Assembly: GCF_022014495.1 (NCBI RefSeq) | Contig: NZ_JAKLSQ010000001.1 | Coordinates: 544,667 to 584,415 of the forward strand | Source of the DNA: Sandaracinobacteroides sayramensis | GTDB lineage: Bacteria > Pseudomonadota > Alphaproteobacteria > Sphingomonadales > Sphingomonadaceae | Reading direction: 5' to 3' | DNA: 39,749 nt | Shown: positions 8,027 to 18,580 of the stretch, piece after piece | How positions within the stretch are numbered: position 1 is the stretch's first letter | How the letters are laid out: each line of letters begins with the position of its first letter | Made by a program: the position numbers and the translations under genes | The notes under the pieces: model-generated | What the model was told of the DNA's origin: nothing | What the model saw: only the letters and a program-made list of their open reading frames with translations | Databases searched by the model: none

Positions 8027-8785
8027 ATGACCCTGGGCGCGGTTGCCGTTTCATCGAAGGCGGATATCTTGCGAGCCGCGATCGCTTTTCGCGACGCCGT
8101 CGCCGCATTGGGCGATTATAACGTCATCATCAGCGACAATATCGCCACCCGGCGCCCCATGGCGGACGCCAGCGGCGCGGTGCTGGCCGATGTGGTGTTC
8201 GGCTTCCAGCCGCCCGAGGAGCAATGGTGGCGCAACGGCCAGCTAGCCCTGCAATCGCCGATGGCGCGCGCCTGCCGCTACGAAGGCCAGCCCTTCTGGG
8301 CCAATTCCGACGGCTTCTTCACCCGCCACCACAATATCTATCTGGACGCGCTCAGCCGTTCGGATTTCGATTTCCGCTCGCTGTTCACGGCCGCGATCGT
8401 GGTGCCGGTGCATCTGCCCTTCGGCCAGATCGGCATGGCGGCCTTCGGCGTCGCCGACCGCGCCCGGCGCGACCTCTCCGCCGAGTTCGAAGCCAACGCG
8501 GACCAGCTGATGCTGCTGACCCACCCCTTCATCACCAGCTACACCCATGTCACCCGCCGCCGCCAGTGGCTGCCGACCGACTGCCAGTTGACGAAGCGGG
8601 AAGTGGAATGCCTGCGCTGGGCCGCCGTCGGCAAGACGGACAAGGAAATCTCCATCATCCTCTCGCGCAGCCATGCGACCGTGCGATTCCACATCCAGAA
8701 CGCCGGCGCCAAGCTGGACGCGGTGAACCGCAGCCAGACGGTGTTCAAGGCGGCGCAACTGGGCTTCATCGGCCTCGCGAACTAG
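8027..8785 (+). CDS. LuxR-type helix-turn-helix regulator, no synthase nearby
   Basis: The 252-residue protein has a C-terminal LuxR/FixJ DNA-binding domain (about 185-250: LTKREVECLRWAAVGKTDKE, then a recognition helix in SRSHATVRFHIQNAGAKL). The N-terminal part (about 15-170) resembles an autoinducer-binding fold, but the standard acyl-homoserine-lactone contact pattern is not obvious. No luxI gene is nearby, so it would be a LuxR solo or sense another ligand. GGGAGGAG precedes the ATG. Confidence 0.85.
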   Translation: MTLGAVAVSSKADILRAAIAFRDAVAALGDYNVIISDNIATRRPMADASGAVLADVVFGFQPPEEQWWRNGQLALQSPMARACRYEGQPFWANSDGFFTRHHNIYLDALSRSDFDFRSLFTAAIVVPVHLPFGQIGMAAFGVADRARRDLSAEFEANADQLMLLTHPFITSYTHVTRRRQWLPTDCQLTKREVECLRWAAVGKTDKEISIILSRSHATVRFHIQNAGAKLDAVNRSQTVFKAAQLGFIGLAN

Positions 8786-8820
8786 GCCGGGAGCCCATAC
8801 AAGCCCTTGCTTCCTTCCCC

Positions 8821-8910
8821 GTCACCCCGGGCTTGACCCGGGGTCCAGCTTTTCCGCTGGCGCCTCGCTGGAGAAAGAAAGCCAGACCCCGGGTCAAGCC
8901 CGGGGTGACG
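8821..8910. repeat. Intergenic inverted repeat, family 1, copy B
   Basis: This is the most complete copy: GTCACCCCGGGCTTGACCC at the left end and the exact complement at the right end, with about 30 bases between extended arms. It lies after the LuxR gene and before the convergent TetR gene. Confidence 0.92.
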
Positions 8911-8982
8911 AAGAATAATGGGGCGCCGAAGCGGAATACCGCGCCCTGAACCTGGCCAGGCCGGGTCGCAAGGCGGCGCGGA

Positions 8983-9603
8983 TCAGCCCAGGGGCGTTGG
9001 CACGCCGGCGACCGCCGCAGCCGCCCGGCAGACGGCGGCTTCCGCCTCGGCCGGAGACATGTCCTGCTGATCCCGCAGGCGCTGCCAGGTTTCGATCGAC
9101 AGCACCAGGTTCAGCAATTCGACCAGTTGCCGGTCCGACTTCACCTGCTCGGGCAGGAAGGCCGCGATCATTTCGCGGCTGATGGCCGTCACCTGCTGGT
9201 GCTTGCCGGCCACCAGCCGGCTGCGGTGGCGGTGCACGTCCATCGCGGTCTTGTAGGGGGCGATGGTTTCGAAAAGCTGCGCCCGGCGGGAAACGGATTC
9301 GAACAGCACCGCGGGCCATCCGCTTTCTTCCATCGGTGCTTCCAGCATCGGCCGCACCCGCTCGAAGACGATCGCGGCGATTTCGATGTGGAGATTCTCC
9401 ATCTCATCGAAATGACGGAACACCGTCCGCAGCGACACCCCCGCCTTGGCGGCGATGGACTCCGCCGTCGGCGACGGTTCCCCATTTTCCAGAAGGGCCA
9501 CAAGGGCCGCCAGGATTTTCCGGCGACTGGTTGCGGAACGTTCACGACGGCCATCCACTTTGGAGGCGGTGTGCGAGGGGGCGTTAACACCTGAGCTGGC
9601 CAT
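8983..9603 (-). CDS. TetR family transcriptional regulator
   Basis: The 206-residue protein has an N-terminal TetR helix-turn-helix (RRKILAALVALLENGEPSPTAESIAAKAGVS with LRTVFRHFDEMENL as recognition region, residues about 27-75) and an all-helical effector domain. The start ATG 9603 has GGGGAGG just upstream; an in-frame ATG at 9675 lacks this. It is divergent from the gene at 9735, and the AT-rich spacer (9604-9734) contains ACAATTGT, a possible operator half. The ligand is unknown. Confidence 0.88.
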   Translation of the reverse strand: MASSGVNAPSHTASKVDGRRERSATSRRKILAALVALLENGEPSPTAESIAAKAGVSLRTVFRHFDEMENLHIEIAAIVFERVRPMLEAPMEESGWPAVLFESVSRRAQLFETIAPYKTAMDVHRHRSRLVAGKHQQVTAISREMIAAFLPEQVKSDRQLVELLNLVLSIETWQRLRDQQDMSPAEAEAAVCRAAAAVAGVPTPLG

Positions 9604-9734
9604 GGGCGCCTCCCCTAGGCGATGTGCCTGGCCATTAAAAGTGCTTCCGGCTGCAGCTTTATCAAATAACGCCAATTAAACGCATTTTCCACAATTGTCT
9701 GTCCTACAATATCCAATATGGTTATCTTTCGACC

Positions 9735-10280
9735 ATGAACAGCGAACAGGACAAGCGGATCGGCTGGTTGGCGGCGCATGGCGGCCGGCTTCTGCTGACG
9801 GAAATGGCGCTGCGGCTGCGCCGCCCCTCGCGCCTGTCCGCGGCCGAGCAGGAGCGGCTGCTGGCCGCGATGCTGGAAACGGGCGGTCTGGAGGCCGCCT
9901 GCCGCCAGGCCGGAGTGACGCTGGGGATGGTGCTCGGCGAGCGGCTGTCGAACCCGGCGTTCCGCCGCAACTGGGCGCGGGCGCAGCAGGAACGCCGGGC
10001 GATCCTGGAAACGCTGCTGACGGATCTGGTGCTGCGCGGCCTGCTGCCCGACCCGGAAAAAACGGTCGGCGAATCCCGCGAGAAGTTCCTGGCCGGGCTG
10101 GCGCAGACTTTGGCGGAACGCGCCGCCCCCGCGGCAAGAGGCGCGAAGCGCACGCCGGAAAAGACACGCGCCGCACGGCCGGCAGCCCCCTCGCCGGGGG
10201 AGGCCGACGAGCTCGTGAAACTGATGCAGCAGGTGGAGAGCCGAATCGCCGAGGCGGAAGTGGCCTCCGTGCCGAAGTGA
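9735..10280 (+). CDS. Hypothetical protein with helix-turn-helix-like N-terminus
   Basis: The 181-residue protein is helical and charged. Residues about 50-85 (LEAACRQAGVTLGMVLGERL, then SNPAFRRNWARA) resemble the DNA-binding part of small terminase subunits and related bacterial proteins, but the match is only by eye. The C-terminal third is Ala/Pro/Lys-rich and probably disordered, ending in a short helix (ELVKLMQQVESRIAEAE). No other phage or gene-transfer-agent gene is near. It is divergent from the TetR gene, which may control it. Confidence 0.65.
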   Translation: MNSEQDKRIGWLAAHGGRLLLTEMALRLRRPSRLSAAEQERLLAAMLETGGLEAACRQAGVTLGMVLGERLSNPAFRRNWARAQQERRAILETLLTDLVLRGLLPDPEKTVGESREKFLAGLAQTLAERAAPAARGAKRTPEKTRAARPAAPSPGEADELVKLMQQVESRIAEAEVASVPK

Positions 10281-10304
10281 AACTCCATGGCCCCATCATA
10301 CTCC

Positions 10305-10393
10305 GTCTCCCCGGGCTTGACCCGGGGTTCAGCTTTCCTCCTCCGACGTCGTGCTGGCAGAAAAGCTGGACCCCGGGTCAAGCCCGGAGAAAC
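10305..10393. repeat. Intergenic inverted repeat, family 1, copy C
   Basis: A slightly diverged copy with outer ends GTCTCCCCGGGCTTGACCC and GGGTCAAGCCCGGAGAAAC, keeping complementarity (GTCTC pairs with GAGAA less well). It lies between the convergent hypothetical gene and prsR, where a bidirectional terminator would be expected. Confidence 0.88.
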
Positions 10394-10442
10394 AGAAGCA
10401 GGCGAGAACGGCTTTCCACGAATAGGAACCGACCCATGGCCT

Positions 10443-11801
10443 TCACGGCGCCTGGATGTTCAGTTCCCGGATCATGTCGTAAAGCGTCGGCCGGCTGATC
10501 CCCAGCAGGCGGGCGGCCTGGCTGATGCTGCCGCTCGCCGCCGTCAGCGCCGCCGAAATCACCCGCCGGTCGGAGGCCATCCGCGATTCCCGCAGCGTCT
10601 GCAGCGCCGCGTCCGGGCTGTCGGCGAGGTCGAGGTCGGCGGCGGTGATGCTGTTGCCGTCGGCCATGATGGCGGCGCGCTTCACCCGATTCTCCAGCTC
10701 GCGCACATTGCCGGGCCAGCTGTGCAGGTTGATCGCCGCCAGCGCGCCCGGCCCGAAGCGCAGCTGCGCCCCGCCGGGCCGGTCGGCCGTGTAACGCCGC
10801 AGGAAATGGTTGGCGAGAAGCGCCGCATCCCCCTCCCGCTCGCGCAGCGGCGGAATGCTGATCGTCACCTCGGCGATGCGGTAGTAGAGATCGTCGCGGA
10901 AGCTGCCGTCGGCGATCATCTTCTTCAGGTTGCGGTGGGTGGCGCAGATGATGCGCGTGTCCACCTCGATCGACTTGCGGCCGCCCACCCGCTCGATCAC
11001 CCGCTCCTGGATGAAGCGCAGCAGCTTCACCTGCAGCGGCAGCGGGATGTCGCCCACTTCGTCCAGGAACAGCGTGCCGCCCTGCGCCAGCTCGATCTTG
11101 CCCTCGGTGGTCTTCACCGCGCCGGTGAAGGCGCCGCGCTCATAGCCGAACAGCTCGGCCTCCAGCAGGTTTTCCGGGATGGCGCCGCAATTGATCGCCA
11201 CGAACGGGCCATTGGCCCGGTGGGACGACATGTGCAGCCCCCGCGCCAGAACCTCCTTGCCGGTGCCGGACGCGCCCAGCAGCAGCACCGACACATCGGT
11301 CGGCGCCACCCGCTCCACCATCGCCGAGACCTTCAGCATCTCGGGCGAGGCGGTGATCAGATTCGCCAGCGGCGAGGCGACGGCGCCGGCCGCCAGCCGG
11401 CGGTTCTCCGCCTCCAACTGCGCCACATGGAAGGCGCGGCTGACGATGAAGCCCAGCTCGTCGATGTCGACGGGCTTCATGTAGAAGTCGAAGGCGCCCA
11501 GCGCGATCGCCCGCCGGGCGTTGTCGCGCGCGCCATGGCCGGAAGCGACGATCACCTTGGCGTGCGGCGCCAGGCTCATGATCTCCTCCAGCGTCGCGAA
11601 CCCTTCGGAGGTGCCGTCGGCGTCGGGCGGCAAACCAAGGTCCAGCGTCACCACGGCGGGCTTGCGCGCCTTCAGCTGCTCGATGGCGCTTTCCCGGTCG
11701 CCCGCGATCAGCACCTCATAATCCTCATAGGCCCAGCGGAGCTGGCGTTGCAGCCCGGCGTCGTCCTCGACGACCAGAAGGACCGGCTTTTCGTCTGTCA
11801 T
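10443..11801 (-). CDS. prsR: PEP-CTERM-box response regulator PrsR (sigma-54 activator)
   Basis: The 452-residue protein has a receiver domain (about 5-125, phospho-acceptor Asp54 in TLDLGLPPD), an AAA+ domain (Walker A GASGTGKE, sigma-54 contact loop GAFTGA, Walker B TLFLDEVGDIP) and a C-terminal Fis-type helix-turn-helix (ISQAARLLGISRPTLYDMIRE). This is an NtrC-like activator of sigma-54 promoters. The full architecture and the partner kinase match PrsR, which accompanies exosortase systems. It overlaps prsK by 4 bases (ATGA). A matching sigma-54 promoter occurs at the PEP-CTERM gene at the left edge. Confidence 0.93.
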   Translation of the reverse strand: MTDEKPVLLVVEDDAGLQRQLRWAYEDYEVLIAGDRESAIEQLKARKPAVVTLDLGLPPDADGTSEGFATLEEIMSLAPHAKVIVASGHGARDNARRAIALGAFDFYMKPVDIDELGFIVSRAFHVAQLEAENRRLAAGAVASPLANLITASPEMLKVSAMVERVAPTDVSVLLLGASGTGKEVLARGLHMSSHRANGPFVAINCGAIPENLLEAELFGYERGAFTGAVKTTEGKIELAQGGTLFLDEVGDIPLPLQVKLLRFIQERVIERVGGRKSIEVDTRIICATHRNLKKMIADGSFRDDLYYRIAEVTISIPPLREREGDAALLANHFLRRYTADRPGGAQLRFGPGALAAINLHSWPGNVRELENRVKRAAIMADGNSITAADLDLADSPDAALQTLRESRMASDRRVISAALTAASGSISQAARLLGISRPTLYDMIRELNIQAP

Positions 11802-13951
11802 GCTGGATGAACCCTGTGGCGTATGCCCTGCCCGGATTCCGGAAGGGCGGGTAGATAGATGGTGAAACGGCTTCCTTCGCCCGGCCGGCTTTCCACTTCA
11901 AGCCTGCCGCCGTGCGCGCGGGCGATCTCGCGCGCTTCAAATGCGCCGATTCCGAAACCTCCGTCTTTCGTGGAACGAAAAGGCTTGAACAGCTCGTCGC
12001 GGATGAAGCTGCGGGACATGCCGTGGCCGCTGTCGGCGACGGATATCCTGAACTGGGCACCGACGCGCTCCAGCGAAAGCCGGATCAGGGCTTCCGGCGC
12101 GCTGGCGTCGACGGCGTTCTGCACCAGATGCGTCAGCATCGCCTCCAGCCGCGAGGCGTCGCCCGCCACCGGCGCCGGAAGCTCCGCGCCTTCCAGTTCC
12201 AGCGCCGCATGCTGGCGGCGGACGGAAGCGGCGACCATCGTCAGGATCCGCGCCACATCGGCCTCGCCCATCGCCCCGTCCCCTGCGCCACCACCGGCAC
12301 GGCCGTCATTCTCCCGCCCCATCAGCTTCAGGAGGTCGGTCATCTTGGCGACGCTGCCGTTCAGCGTGGCGATCATGTCGGCGCGGAACTCCGGCTTGTC
12401 GGCGTGCCGCTCGGCGTTGCGCGCCACCAGCCCAAGTTGGCTGACGACATTCTTCACATCGTGCATCACGAAGGCGAAGCGGCGGTTGTATTCGTCGAAG
12501 CTGCGCGCCTCGTCGAGTTGTGCCTGGGTCTCCGCTTCCGCCAGATAGGAGGCCCCCTGCCGCCCGAGCGTCCGCAGCAGGTCGAAATCCTCCCAGTTCA
12601 GGTCGCGGGCGGCCAGGCTCCGCTCCAGCAGCAGGATGGCGATCAGCTTCTCCCGGTGGATCAGCGGCACGCCCAGCCAGATGGCGCGGTCGGCCGCCGC
12701 CCATTGCGGCAGCTTCAGCAGGCCATGGCTGCCCGGACCGCCATTCGCGCTCGCGGCCTCGCGGCGAAGCTGGTCGAAGTCGGCGATCCGCCCGCTTTCG
12801 TGGAAGAACAGCAGGATCGCCGAGCTGTCGGCGATGTGCGGCGCGTCGAGAGAGGGCCAGCCCCAGCGCGAGGACAGTTCATAGCCGCCGGCGTCCGAAG
12901 GCTCCAGCAGCGCGCCGCCGGGGCAGTCGAGCACGGTCGCCACCGCCTCGATCAGCCGCTCGCGGAAAGGCGCCTGCCCGGCGACGCCGGGCTGGGCGTC
13001 GATCTTCTCGATGAAGCGCAGCCACTCCACCCGATAGTCGTAGCGGTAGCGGTAGAAGTTGCGGGCGATCCGCACCTTCAGCTCGGCGCGGAAGCGCGGG
13101 CTCAGCACCACCAGCGCCCCGGCGATCAGCGTCACCGCCAGGAAGGTCACCTGCAGCAGCTGCCCCCAGTTGCCGCCCGTCATCTTCAGCCCGTAGGCGA
13201 GGATCGACATGGCGATGAGGTAAAGCCCGATCATCGAGAAGCTGACGGTCTGGAAGGCGGCCTGCCGGGAGAGATGGAATCGCCCACCGCCATCCTGCCG
13301 CAGCGCCAGATAGATGAGCGGCGCCGCCAGCGCGTTCACCGCGCCGCGAATCTCCAGCAGCGACAGATTGGGTTCGCCGATCAGGAAATGCAGGGTGTAG
13401 AGGTTCAGGTCGTAGGCGAAGATCACCCCCAGCCCCACCGCGAACAGCCGGAAGGAAATGCCGCCGTCGTTGCCGCTGTTCACATAGAGATTGTGCAGCA
13501 GCACCAGCCCCGAGATCGCCAGCACCAGCCGCAAGGCGACGAACAGCAGCGCGCCGGGATGCTGTTCCGACAAGGGCAGGGCGTTGGCCCCCACCTGGAA
13601 CATCACGTCCAGCGCCAGTTGCAGCGCGATCACGAAGCCCAGCCCCAGCGCCACGGCGAAGCTCTGGTGCGGGCTGCTCGCCAGCCCAAGCGAGCGGCGC
13701 TGCAACAGCAGCAGCACGCCGATCCAGGCGGCCGACCGGATCGTCTCCAGCCGAGAGAGCCAAGGGAAGCTGTCCGCGCCATAAAGCCCGGCGATCACCT
13801 GCCCCACGGCCCAGAAGGCGGTCAGGAACGAGGCCAGCGCCACTGCCAGGCGCACGCCGCTCGGCGACCGCTTGATGGCCAGCGCCAGCCCAAGCATGGC
13901 GAAGGCCAGCGCCGCCGCCATATGGCTCAATTGTCCGATCGTGCCCATCAT
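11798..13951 (-). CDS. prsK: PEP-CTERM system histidine kinase PrsK
   Basis: About 717 residues from the chosen start. The N-terminal third has roughly nine membrane helices (first segment IGQLSHMAAALAFAMLGLAL). A GAF-like domain follows (about 330-470), then a kinase core with phospho-acceptor His497 in FVMHDVKNVVSQLGL and a HATPase domain (NAVDAS, DSGHGMS, GFGIGAFEAREIARAHGG). This is PrsK architecture. Start: the frame is open to an ATG at 14002, but family members begin near the SH motif, so the ATG at 13951 (GGAG directly upstream) or 13948 is preferred. It lies upstream of prsR and overlaps it by 4 bases. Confidence 0.92.
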   Translation of the reverse strand: MMGTIGQLSHMAAALAFAMLGLALAIKRSPSGVRLAVALASFLTAFWAVGQVIAGLYGADSFPWLSRLETIRSAAWIGVLLLLQRRSLGLASSPHQSFAVALGLGFVIALQLALDVMFQVGANALPLSEQHPGALLFVALRLVLAISGLVLLHNLYVNSGNDGGISFRLFAVGLGVIFAYDLNLYTLHFLIGEPNLSLLEIRGAVNALAAPLIYLALRQDGGGRFHLSRQAAFQTVSFSMIGLYLIAMSILAYGLKMTGGNWGQLLQVTFLAVTLIAGALVVLSPRFRAELKVRIARNFYRYRYDYRVEWLRFIEKIDAQPGVAGQAPFRERLIEAVATVLDCPGGALLEPSDAGGYELSSRWGWPSLDAPHIADSSAILLFFHESGRIADFDQLRREAASANGGPGSHGLLKLPQWAAADRAIWLGVPLIHREKLIAILLLERSLAARDLNWEDFDLLRTLGRQGASYLAEAETQAQLDEARSFDEYNRRFAFVMHDVKNVVSQLGLVARNAERHADKPEFRADMIATLNGSVAKMTDLLKLMGRENDGRAGGGAGDGAMGEADVARILTMVAASVRRQHAALELEGAELPAPVAGDASRLEAMLTHLVQNAVDASAPEALIRLSLERVGAQFRISVADSGHGMSRSFIRDELFKPFRSTKDGGFGIGAFEAREIARAHGGRLEVESRPGEGSRFTIYLPALPESGQGIRHRVHPA

Positions 13952-14014
13952 CTCCGGCCAGCGTAGCCGATCACGCCCTCCCCAACGAGCCGGCACCCCC
14001 ATTGCGGGCCGCCC

Positions 14015-14031
14015 TGTAAAAGTCTTTTACA
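14015..14031. promoter_or_regulatory. Perfect dyad TGTAAAAGTCTTTTACA upstream of prsK
   Basis: Seven-base arms flank a GTC centre. Length and ends agree with the box at 709-725. The position, 64 bp upstream of the preferred prsK start, suggests control of prsK-prsR by PrsR itself. No good -24/-12 element was found between it and prsK, nor on the other side toward 14223. The rest of the gap 13952-14222 shows nothing else that I can name. Confidence 0.5.
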
Positions 14032-14222
14032 TTCAACTGACCGCTGCGGCTACGGTTTTCCCCCAGGAGCCATGCCGCTCCAGATGCCGCACGGCTTGCC
14101 CGGCCCTCTCACCGCCTGTTATCGCCCGCTTGCGCCGAACCCTCGCAGGCGCCAGACGCCTTGCGACCGGCAAGCTATCGCGCCGCCCGGGGGGAAGCAA
14201 TATCCGGGGGGGAAAGCAAGAT

Positions 14223-14354
14223 ATGGCAGAGAAGAAGGCGGAACGGGAGGCGCGGCTGAAGGCGGCGCTCCGCGACAATCTGAGGAAGCGCAAGGCGCAG
14301 GAGCGCGACTCGCGCGAGCCGTCCGCGCCAGACCCGGAACCGGACGCGGGCTGA
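14223..14354 (+). CDS. Small highly charged protein (43 residues)
   Basis: The product is MAEKKAEREARLKAALRDNL followed by RKRKAQERDSREPSAPDPEPDAG, a charged helix rich in Lys, Arg, Glu and Ala with a Pro-rich acidic tail. GGGGGGAAAG upstream may serve as ribosome site. It sits 82 bases before the class III alcohol dehydrogenase on the same strand. No function is known to me; codon usage and ribosome site make it a plausible gene. A longer open frame from 13872 runs antisense through prsK and is not used. Confidence 0.6.
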   Translation: MAEKKAEREARLKAALRDNLRKRKAQERDSREPSAPDPEPDAG

Positions 14355-14436
14355 CGCCAACCCCCGCTTCCCGTCTTGGCTTCCGGCCCGCCTCTGGCCT
14401 AAGGAAGCCGCCGTCCACGGATAAGGAGGCGGAGCC

Positions 14437-15548
<1,112 letters not shown>

Positions 15549-15549
<1 letters not shown>

Positions 15550-16409
15550 TGGCCGAAGGCTATACCCTCGCCTTCACCTGCCGCGACGCGGTGGGGATCG
15601 TCGCCGCCGTCACCGGCGCGCTGGCCGGCAACGACGGCTTCATCCTCGACAGCCAGCAATATGCCGACCTCGAAACCGGCCGCTTCTTCATGCGGCTGCA
15701 CTTCCAGTCGGCCGGCCCGAAGCTGCCGCCCACGCGCGACGGCGTGGCCGCCCTCATCGCCCCGGTCGCGGCGCAATTCGGCTTCGACTGGCGGCTGGTC
15801 CCGGCCGACCACCGGCCGAAGATGCTGATCGCCGCCTCGAAGCAGCTCCACTGCCTGCACGACCTGCTCTACCGCTGGCAGACGGGGGCGCTGCCGGTCG
15901 ACATCGCCGGAGTCACCGCCAACCATGAAGACGGCCGGGCGCTCGCCGAGCGCCACGGCCTGCCCTTCTTCCCCCTCCCCACCGCGCCCGCCGCGAAGGC
16001 CGAGCGCGACGCGGAGCTCCAGCGGCTGATGCGCGAAACCGGCGCCGACTATCTGGTCCTCGCCCGCTACATGCAGGTGCTGGGCGCCGATCTGGTGCAG
16101 AGCTTTCCCGGCCGCATCGTCAACATCCACCACAGCTTCCTGCCCGGCTTCGTCGGCGCGAAGCCCTATCACCGCGCCCACGACCGCGGCGTGAAGCTGA
16201 TCGGCGCCACCGCGCATTTCGTGACCGAGGAGCTGGACGAAGGCCCGATCATCGAACAGGCGGTCGAGCGCGTGGACCATCGCGCCTCCGTCGAGGAACT
16301 GATCGCCATCGGCCGCGACATCGAAGCGCAGGTCCTGAGCCGGGCCGTCGCCTGGGTGGCCCAGCAGCGCGTCTTCCCCAACAACGGCCGAACGGTGGTG
16401 TTCCGATGA
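15549..16409 (+). CDS. purU: Formyltetrahydrofolate deformylase
   Basis: The 286-residue protein has an N-terminal ACT domain (about 1-80, beginning TLAFTCRDAVGIVAAVTGAL) and a formyltransferase-like domain. Hallmarks are KPKMLI-like RPKMLIAASKQLHCLHDLLY, NIHHSFLPGFVGAKPY (catalytic Asn and His) and GATAHFVTEELDEGPIIEQ (Asp). It hydrolyses 10-formyl-THF to formate and THF. Position between frmA and the S-formylglutathione hydrolase gene, with one- and four-base overlaps, ties it to one-carbon disposal. The full set of key residues appears present. Confidence 0.95.
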
Positions 16410-17251
16410 CGATCGAGACGGTTTCGCAATGGAAGAGCCACGGCGGCACGCAGGGCGTCCACCGCCACAAGTCCGCCGCCACCGGCACGGACATGCTCTT
16501 CTCCCTGTTCCTCCCCGAAGGCGAAGGTCCTTTCCCGCTCGTCACCTATCTCTCGGGCCTCACCTGCACCCACGCGAATGTCACCGAGAAGGGCGAGTAT
16601 CGCGAAGCCTGCGCCCGCCTCGGCCTCGCCTTCCTCGCACCGGACACGTCCCCCCGAAACCATCAGGGTAACGAAGGCGTGGCGGACGACGAAGCCTATG
16701 ACCTGGGCCAGGGCGCCGGCTTCTACGTCGACGCAACCCAGACCCCATGGGCGCCGCACTTCCGCATGTGGAGCTACGTCACGCAGGAACTCCCAGCCCT
16801 CATCGGCGCGCACTTCCCGCTGGACATGGCCCGTCAGGGCATCACCGGCCACTCCATGGGCGGCCACGGCGCGCTGACCGTCGCCCTTGCCAACCCCGAC
16901 CGCTACCGCAGCGTCTCCGCCTTCGCCCCCATCGTCGCGCCGTCGCAGGTGCCATGGGGCGAAAAGGCCCTAACCGCCTATCTCGGCCCTGACCGCGCCG
17001 CATGGGCAAAACACGACGCCGTGGCGCTGATCGAAGCCGGCGCCCGCCTGCCCGACCTGCTGGTGGACGTGGGCGAGGCCGACAGCTTCCTCGAAACCCA
17101 GCTAAAGCCCGAACTCCTGCGCGCCGCCTGCCACAAGGCCGGAATCCCCCTCACGCTGAACCTCCGGCCGGGCTACGACCACAGCTATTATTTCATCTCC
17201 ACCTTCATGCCCCAACATCTGGAGTGGCACGCGGACCGCCTGCGCCGCTAA
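16406..17251 (+). CDS. fghA: S-formylglutathione hydrolase
   Basis: The 281-residue esterase-D-type alpha/beta hydrolase has the nucleophile Ser150 in GHSMGGHGAL, with Asp and His supplied by DVGEADSFLE and GYDHSYYFI. SGLTCTHANVTEKG near the N-terminus is typical. It splits S-formylglutathione into formate and glutathione, the second step of the pathway begun by the dehydrogenase upstream. The start overlaps the purU stop by four bases (ATGA). The usual length is about 280. Confidence 0.95.
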   Translation: MTIETVSQWKSHGGTQGVHRHKSAATGTDMLFSLFLPEGEGPFPLVTYLSGLTCTHANVTEKGEYREACARLGLAFLAPDTSPRNHQGNEGVADDEAYDLGQGAGFYVDATQTPWAPHFRMWSYVTQELPALIGAHFPLDMARQGITGHSMGGHGALTVALANPDRYRSVSAFAPIVAPSQVPWGEKALTAYLGPDRAAWAKHDAVALIEAGARLPDLLVDVGEADSFLETQLKPELLRAACHKAGIPLTLNLRPGYDHSYYFISTFMPQHLEWHADRLRR

Positions 17252-17313
17252 GCCTCCGGCGGCCAGGGCTTCGCCCTGGACCCAGCAGGGGCGTGACGCC
17301 CCTGCACCCCCGA
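17252..17313. repeat. Intergenic repeat, family 2, copy 2 (inverted)
   Basis: It begins directly after the fghA stop: GCCTCCGGCGGCCAGGGCTT, then the dyad around GGGCTTCGCCC, and a second dyad GCAGGGGCGTGACGCCCCTGC-like. It is the reverse complement of 5109-5173 with minor differences. The two hairpins could end the formaldehyde operon transcript. Confidence 0.8.
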
Positions 17314-17336
17314 TCCTCAACATATCCATCACCCGC

Positions 17337-17367
17337 GTCACCCCGGGCTTGACCCGGGGTCCAGCTT
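17337..17367. repeat. Family 1 repeat, single left arm only (copy D)
   Basis: GTCACCCCGGGCTTGACCC and the following GGGGTCCAGCTT match other copies, but no right arm follows before the next gene. This is a degenerate or truncated copy. The stretch from here to 17518 is C/A-rich with a CCCCTCGCCTGTCAGGGGAG dyad and no credible gene. Confidence 0.8.
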
Positions 17368-17518
17368 CCCAGCGCCCCGCGCCCACCAACAATTGCAAAA
17401 GCCTGCGGCGCAAGAAGGCAAAAAGCCCCTCGCCTGTCAGGGGAGGGGTTGGGGTGGGGTGGGACCGTCCCACAACCACAAGGCGTCCAAGAAGCAAAAC
17501 CACCCACCCACCAAAACC

Positions 17519-17635
17519 AGCGCCGCAGGCAATCAAGCCCCACCACCAACCCAACCGCCCCAATCCCCCACAACCAAACGAAAGAGGGTGCAGGGAAATC
17601 ATTTCCCTGCCGGGGTGAAGGGGCAGAGCCCCTTC
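17519..17635. repeat. 117-bp family 3 repeat, copy 1
   Basis: The left end AGCGCCGCAGGCAATCAA and the last 55 bases (AAAGAGGGTGCAGGG onward) recur at 25333-25449 at exactly the same spacing, with a diverged C/A-rich middle. The conserved end holds a 21-bp perfect palindrome (17590-17610 region, GCAGGGAAAT arms around a C) and a GGGGCAGAGCCCC hairpin. It lies in the gap between fghA and fabI. Confidence 0.82.
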
Positions 17636-17723
17636 GAAAACCGCGCCACCGACACAAACCACCGAAACCCCTCCACCCCCTCCCCCAGTTGCGCTAGAGG
17701 CATCGAACACAATGGAGACGCAC

Positions 17724-18524
<801 letters not shown>

Positions 18525-18580
18525 CCATTGGGTCGGTCGCGAATATTTGATTCCTGCAATATATTTACTTTCGGGTCGCA

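Noticed and set aside
8027-8785. Quorum-sensing circuit around the LuxR-type gene
   Set aside because: No luxI-like synthase is in the window and the standard lactone-binding residues are not evident; only a solo regulator is supported.
10287-13966. Two long open frames on the + strand (507 and 684 codons) across prsR and prsK
   Set aside because: Their products are His/Arg/Gln/Pro-rich without domains, while the minus strand gives complete PrsR and PrsK. They are antisense shadows of high-GC genes.
14072-14110. A possible -24/-12 element on the + strand (TGCCGCACGGCTTGC) downstream of the 14015 dyad
   Set aside because: The essential GG at -24 is GC here, so it does not meet the sigma-54 requirement.
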